Shown here: piece by piece, positions 58,561-64,000 of the stretch
How positions within the stretch are numbered: the first letter of the stretch is position 1
How the letters are laid out: every line of letters starts with the position of its first letter
DNA from: Zygnema cylindricum
Taxonomy: Eukaryota > Streptophyta > Zygnematophyceae > Zygnematales > Zygnemataceae
Assembly: GCA_037447655.1 (NCBI GenBank)
Contig: JBBHKE010001725.1
Coordinates: 1 to 64,000, forward strand
DNA length: 64,000 bases
Direction: 5' to 3'
The notes under the pieces: generated by a model
What the model was told of the DNA's origin: nothing
Seen by the model: only the letters and a program-made list of their open reading frames with translations
The model's database searches: none
Program-made: the position numbers and the translations under genes

Positions 58561-59274
58561 ATATTGAGCTGCGCAGTTACCAATGATTTTCTAATAATCT
58601 CGGAAATATATAGCGACGATGTTGGCTCGACCTTTATTGTTGTTCCTCCATATTACGGTCTAACCAACTGCCGCTGCACACCCTAAAAAGAGGCATAGAT
58701 TATTGGATGCCGCTAGAGTAAGCGAGGCGGGGAAGCGATGACACGCATCCTGCCCAAAAAATGGGGACGTCGTGTAAAAATGGATATGCGAGATTCAAAA
58801 GCATGCCATCAGAAAATGAGGATCTGGTTGAGATTTGTCTGACCACAAAATCCTTTTTTGTGCTATGTCCGCATATGCCGTTGGTTTGTTACCAATTCTC
58901 GTTTTTAAGGCGCCGCGTTTTTTCAATTCTAAATTTTGTAACTTCACTCTAATATGTACACAATATGACACTAATTTGTTGTTGTTTTGTGAAACATAAC
59001 CCATTTTAGAATAAAACTTAACTCTAATATGCGTCTCGTTCGTTTAAAGGTCTGGTAATACCGTTTTGTACCCTAAAAAACCCTTTAATAGTGTAAACAT
59101 ATATACTATTAATCTCGCAGGATTTGAAATAGAGTTAAAAGGGCACCGTATTAGACTTAGCTTTCCTCAACTATCAACATGTGTAAGTGTGCAACACTAC
59201 GTTTATGTAACATGGACAGTTTTTAGCATTTCGACCCACTTTCGCGTCCTTTCAACACATGTTCAAACTTTACA
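58561..59274. other. No recognised feature
   Basis: AT-rich DNA with no credible frame. It may include the degraded left end of the MITE copy that follows. Confidence 0.4.
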
Positions 59275-60357
59275 TCAAATCACCTCGCGAGGTGATTTGA
59301 AATAAAGTCCAATGAGGTGAGCGAATAGGCAGGCACTATCGCACGTGTCTGAAGTTTTTTACAATTTTTGTGCGCTGAGCCTCTGCATACTGTTTTCCGT
59401 ATGTTGATTTTCGTACAGGGGCCGTCTCTTTCAAAAACACGTGTCTTCACACAACGGCGTATGAAAAAATCTGGCCACCTGTCGGCAAGTGGGAAGACGA
59501 AAAACGAAACCGCAAATTCTGTGCGACAGCGAAAGGTATTTTAGGGTTTCGACACGTCGATAATGTGGCGTACGGACATTACGAAGTCACAAAAATTGTA
59601 CAGCGTGGAGAAACGCCTCAAATTGAAGCCGAGTGGAAGTTTCGCCTCATTTTTTGTACCACTTCATCTGTCACAATTCTTTGTACACGTCTACGTAAGT
59701 CACTTTTTTAAGTGACAAGTTATTTGCGTTTACATCCGAATGCTCTGAAATTTGTACGGAGAATCTTCGCTAAAAAACAAAGTAGCAAGACTAAGTTTCG
59801 GTTACATGCGAAAATACCCTTAATGACTCCAAACCAATCTGGACCACTATCTTCACGCAACGCCAACCTAGTTGGCCGCGCGACAGACCGCGACGGCCGA
59901 TTACAACCTTGATTCTAACAAACGGTACTTTACTTGTACCAATATGTACTTCAAACGTACAATTTTTGACAAAATGACGTAAGTGACTGTGCGCAACCAA
60001 AACAGTCTGTCATGATCAATTCCCTATTTTTTTCGTGACGCTGTTAAGGTTTAGTTTTTTGTGACGTTTTAATGGTTTAGTTTTTTGTGACGCTGTACGC
60101 GTTTAGTTTTTTGTGACGCTGTAAGCGTTTAGTTTTTTGTAAACGACTACAATAGCCGTCTACAACCGTCGCTATTTCTGTAGACGTCACCAATTGTCGC
60201 AAGATTTGTAGTTGTCTACAACCGTCACATTTCAAAGTAACGATTTCATTTTCGCACATAGGAACGCTCTGAAAAGTACAGTACAGTGGTACTGAGATTT
60301 CCTACAAAGTAAAAACGAAGTACAGTACGACTTTCAAAGTTTCTATTAGATGGGCAC
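59275..60357. mobile_element. MITE copy with perfect internal palindrome
   Basis: A 26-nt perfect palindrome (59275-59300, arms ...ATCACCTC/GAGGTGAT...) corresponds to the palindrome at 22174-22198 of the complete MITE. The right part (60125-60357) matches its right third, ending in a degraded inverted repeat (ATGGGCACACCCC then GTAA). The middle, 59440-59660, has an open frame (YEKIWPPVGKWEDEKRNRKF) absent from the 949-bp copy. Confidence 0.6.
60032..60138. repeat. Tandem repeat, unit about 28 bp, four copies
   Basis: GTTTAGTTTTTTGTGACGCTG repeats with small changes. A single related unit lies at 54256-54290 in another copy of the same MITE family, so the array expanded inside the MITE. Confidence 0.88.
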
Positions 60358-61784
60358 ACCCCGTAATCAGGAAAAATGTGGAGCTTAACACGTGGCAAGT
60401 TGGTCAGTTTCGCGTGGACATCACGACATGCTGGCAGTGCAAAAGTGGACACTTGTCAAATGGTGCTCTCACGTAACACTGCCACGAAGCAGTCTGCTAT
60501 GGAAAGTTTATGCTACAGGCCTACAGCTATTGTTTCAAGAACAGTTTATGCTACAGTTTCTTGCAAGCCTGATTTTCCTTTGCTACAACTTTACAATTAT
60601 AATTTTTGCAGAGAAAGTCCTTTTGGTTGTTTCTTTCAGTAATCTCTTAAAATTGAAGCGAGAAAATTTGCTACGGTATCCTGCTACAACCTCTGGTGCA
60701 GATTCTTAGAGATATCTTTGCATGAAATCCGCATTACTTTTGTAGTACTTACAATTTATGTGCGAAAACAACCAATTGCTGAGTCTAATATTGCGATTGT
60801 TATTTGCTACAACTTTCTTAGTTTTGCAGTTAGTAATCACCGCTTCCCTTCAACAGAGTATTTTATTGCTGACTTCATCATACATGCATCAAGTAGATTC
60901 AGCTATGGTGACCAGTCTTCATTTGCATGTAGCTCCAACAGGAATTTCCAAAATTGTTTTGCCGAATTTGGAGAGTGATCGTTGCAAAATAAAAAGCAGT
61001 TTTGCTAAATATTCAAATAAAGAGGAGAGATTGAAGCCGGTTTTGAGTTTGAGTCAACGCACTTTGACCATGGCTTCCAAGACTGTTTATTGTCAACCTA
61101 TAAGAATGGCTCTTTGGAATTCCTCAAAAAAATCAACCATGAGGTCAGTTGCTTATTAAAGATGATTTAAAAATTCAAATTTTGCAGTTGCCGTGACTTT
61201 CATTTGGAGGCAAGTTAGAGTTTAAACTCGGATGTAAGAGTAGCTCAAATTAGAATGCACATTTTCTAAGTAAAGAAAGAAACACAACAAATAAAGCTAA
61301 CATAATAATAATAACAGTAAAAGAGGTAAAATTATAATAAGCACAAGTAAGTTTTTGCAGCGCAGTTTTGGATTCAGTAAGCGAGAGCGTCTTGCAAACT
61401 TATGGACACGATTGCCATTCTTTCTCTATTTGTTGAAAAAATGATAACTATTTGGTGACAAAGTTTTTTTCTATTCAATTCTAGCATCTAAACTCTTTAA
61501 TTTTTTTTGTTCTAGTGCTGCCGTTTACTTTTGCTTTTGATCAATGCCAATTACTCTCTTTTTTTTCAACATTTTCTTCAGACATTATTTGATTCTGATT
61601 CCGAATATGTCAATACATTTATAGCGGTGTATTTATCTTAATCTGTAGTTATTCTGTCTGGTAACCTGTTAATACTGATTTGATGTCGTCTTTGAACGGT
61701 GTGGACCCTTTTAGCATTACAGCCATTTTACTTTCAATTTTATGTTACACGAACAGCATGATGTGGTTTTGATTCGCGGTGTCT
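60358..61784 (+). other. Possible exon of an unrecognised gene, otherwise unassigned
   Basis: A frame at 60758-61159 contains a hydrophobic start and then ESDRCKIKSSFAKYSNKEER and TMASKTVYCQPIRMALWNSS, ending near a plausible donor (ATGAG|GTCAGT, 61142). No domain is recognised and no partner exon could be joined with confidence. Confidence 0.25.
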
Positions 61785-62030
61785 GTTACTTTGCTCTTAC
61801 GTGCGTTTTTATCTTACTTTGTTCTTACTGTACCTTCTTTAAGTTCTTTCTTACATACTTCGTACTTATTGCATTTTTTTTTCCTACTTTCGTGCTTACT
61901 TTCTTTTTACTGTACCTTTTTTTCTTACTTTCTTGTTTTCTTACTTTTTTACATACTTTGTCCTTACTGTACATTTTTTTTTCTTACTTTCTTACTTGCT
62001 TTGTTCTTACTGTACCTGCAATTGTTCCAG
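61785..62030. repeat. T-rich tandem repeat (TTCTTACTGTACCTTTTTTTC)
   Basis: Variants of TACTTTGTTCTTACTGTACC and TTTTTTCTTACTTTC alternate five or six times. The translated Phe/Leu-rich frames are artefacts. Confidence 0.8.
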
Positions 62031-62959
62031 GCTGTTGGTATGCTCCTATTAGGTGATTGTAAAATTGAAAATTATTTACTTAGACATCGTCTACTTAACC
62101 ATGCCTTTTTTATATGAAGGTGAAAAAAAATAAAATTCGAAAGTTCGGAAAGAATTGCAATTTTTGTTTTCCATTTTTTTCTCTATCATGAATCTAGGAA
62201 TCAAACGGATGTTTGTTTTGTCCAAGGAAGAAGAGCTTTACAACTGAAACAGATGGCTGGTTGTATCTTGAGCAATGATTGTTTGCAAATCTCACATCTC
62301 CGGTTTTTTTTCCCCTTTTTCCGTTGGAAAATCATCTTTTTGAGATGTTGTAATTGGGATTCTGGTTTTTCAAAAGTAGCACATTAGCAACAATGGACAC
62401 TGGTTTCAAAATTTAGTCAAACGAAATCTTTTCCTTGTTCATCTTTGCATGTGTTGATTAAATTAAGTAAACTGTTACGTATACTGTTTTATAAACTGAT
62501 TAAACTACTATATGCCCTATGATTTGTTGCACGTGTGATTAAATTAAGGTAAACTATTATGTATACCATTATATATACGGATTACACTGCTATACTTACC
62601 CTATGGTTTGTTGCAATTTTTAAGCATGAAGTGTTATACACACTCTTGTAGTTCACTGTAATTAGTATGGACAAAAAATTATTTACTGTATTAGTCGTTA
62701 TTAGTGTTAAGGATTTACATCTGTTGATGCGAAATTAGAATCTATGATATTAATATAGTGCAAGGAGACGTGGCAGTTTTTAGTCCACTCCCTTAGATGG
62801 TGTTGCTAACACTATTTTGTGATTTTATTATTTTCGGCCAAGTTAAAGTCGCGACAGAATTAGTGTTATTAACTCTAATAGTGATGGACACGTAGCATGA
62901 AACTCCTCTCCCTCTCCCCCCCCCTCTCCCTCGATGTTTGCGAGTTTTTCAGTTGCAGT
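62031..62959. other. No recognised feature
   Basis: AT-rich DNA containing two related blocks with AAACTGTTACGTATAC/AAACTATTATGTATAC (near 62470 and 62553), a short diverged duplication of about 85 bp period. Confidence 0.45.
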
Positions 62960-63440
62960 ATTTGAAAGTGTCTCTTTACTCTTTTAACCTTTTTTTAACT
63001 TTTTTAAAAACCTTTTTAAACTTTATAAATACTTTTTAACACTTTTTAAGCATTTCTAAATACTTTTTAAAACTTTTAAAATACTTTTTAAAACTTTTTA
63101 GGTACTTTTTTTAACTGTTGTGGATATGTTTATTTGAAAGTGTCTCTTCACTTTTCTACATTTTTTTTACTTTTAAAAATACTTTTTAAGACTTTTAAAA
63201 CTTTCCAAATACTTTTTATATACATTTTTGAACTTTGCAAGCTTTTCCCAACACTTTTTCAAACTTTTTCAAAAAATAATTAAACTTTTTTAAATGCTTT
63301 TTTAAAACTCTTTCAACTACTTTTCTTAACTTTTTTAAACACTTTTTTAAACACTTTTTTAAGCTCTTTCAAATATTTCTATTAACCTTTTTAAAACCTT
63401 TTTATAACTTTTTTAAATTTCTTTTTAAATCTTTTTTAAA
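62960..63440. repeat. A/T-tract tandem array (ACTTTTTAAA type)
   Basis: Nearly 500 bp of ACTTTTTAAAA-like units, most 10-15 bp long. T-tracts recur at close to helical spacing on one strand. Confidence 0.88.
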
Positions 63441-63461
63441 TGATATGGTTATGGTTGCAGG

Positions 63462-64000
63462 AGACAATATAATACTTCGTCTCTTCCCTCCCCTCAAAGT
63501 CAAACAACCATCCTTCCTTCCTCTTCCTCAATCCAATCGTTGTTAGACGCACCTCCTCCTCTTCCTTATTTCTACTCCTCTCCTTTGATGAGCCTCGTTC
63601 GCCCCCAATTTCCTTCTCCCGAAATAAAACCTTCTATCACTCCAGGCCCCTCAATACCGGCACCAGAAATCGCCTCTCCCTCCTCACCTTCTTTACCTTC
63701 TATAGGACCCGAATTCTCTCCCTCTACCCTCCCTTCAAGTGACCCATCGTCACCAAATGTCACACCTCTGGAGGTTCCTTCTCCTATGGAAAGTCCCACT
63801 GAAATCCCAAACAGTCCTTTTGAGTTTCCGGGACCCTCTCCCTCTACCCCCTCCGAAGTCCCAAACATAACTCCTCCAAGCTTCACTCCTCCCGATTCCC
63901 CTCCAGAAGTCTCTCCCTCTCCTCGGGCTCCTCCGGTTCCCCTTCCTAACACTCCTCCCCTCACTCCTCCAGGCGTCCCTCCTCCCACTCCCCCTCCTGA
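63462..64000 (+). CDS. Pro/Ser-rich open frame, partial, runs off the window
   Basis: After a possible splice acceptor (GGTTGCAG at 63461) a plus-strand frame stays open for about 180 codons to the window end. It is rich in Pro, Ser and Thr (PPPLPYFYSSP, SPSTPSEVPNITPPSFTPP). This composition resembles hydroxyproline-rich cell-wall proteins or kinase extracellular domains, but low complexity also leaves the opposite strand open. No folded domain is present in the visible part. Confidence 0.35.

Noticed and set aside
63572-63988. Gly/Glu-rich minus-strand frame of 138 codons
   Set aside because: It opposes the Pro/Ser-rich plus-strand frame that is open longer and follows a splice acceptor. 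The minus frame could be real only if the plus one is not; neither is strong.

Overview
This is a nuclear segment from a eukaryote of the green (streptophyte plant/charophyte) lineage. Two spliced host genes support this: a plant-type casein kinase 2 beta subunit, and a plant-family GDP-fucose O-fucosyltransferase whose ten exons join in phase. Intron-rich genes, Ty1/copia, LINE, hAT, MITE and TRIM elements and long simple-sequence tracts fit a large, repeat-rich genome. The species cannot be named from sequence alone. A 10-base N gap lies at 52012-52021.

Layout. 1-1465 is a pyrimidine-rich then purine-rich tract ending in a CpG-rich block. 3336-19958 is a nested stack: a minus-strand LINE (3336-5007 and 19768-19958) is split by copia element 1 (5008-19767), and element 1 is split within its reverse transcriptase by copia element 2 (9095-17505). 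Both insertions keep TG...CA ends and near-perfect 5-bp target-site duplications. Element 2 has one continuous 1,444-codon gag-pol frame with only five nonsense codons. Its 3' LTR region is abnormal: a broken LTR, then unrelated DNA carrying a hAT transposase remnant, then a second full LTR. 20395-22889 holds tandem repeats, a GTAGTACTAC minisatellite, a hAT terminus and a 949-bp PIF/Harbinger-like MITE. 27689-29588 is the CK2 beta gene. 32257-34545 is a second LINE copy, followed by a plastid-type tRNA-Cys-like sequence. 36381-44082 (minus) is the O-fucosyltransferase gene, whose introns carry a LINE stub and a MITE copy. 47370-58230 holds two diverged copies of an unrecognised, probably mobile coding family, a gag-protease remnant, and a 513-bp TRIM inserted in that remnant. 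The right end is AT-rich and repeat-rich with a proline-rich open frame running off the edge.

Most notable points. (1) Copia element 2 has a primer-binding site complementary to the anticodon stem-loop of initiator tRNA-Met (half-tRNA priming, as in Drosophila copia and yeast Ty5), and its gag ATG lies inside that site, opposite the anticodon. (2) The TRIM carries a complete 71-nt tRNA cloverleaf in each 228-bp LTR, in the sense orientation, a tRNA counterpart of the 5S-carrying Cassandra TRIMs. (3) Element 2 may have captured hAT-bearing DNA between LTRs.
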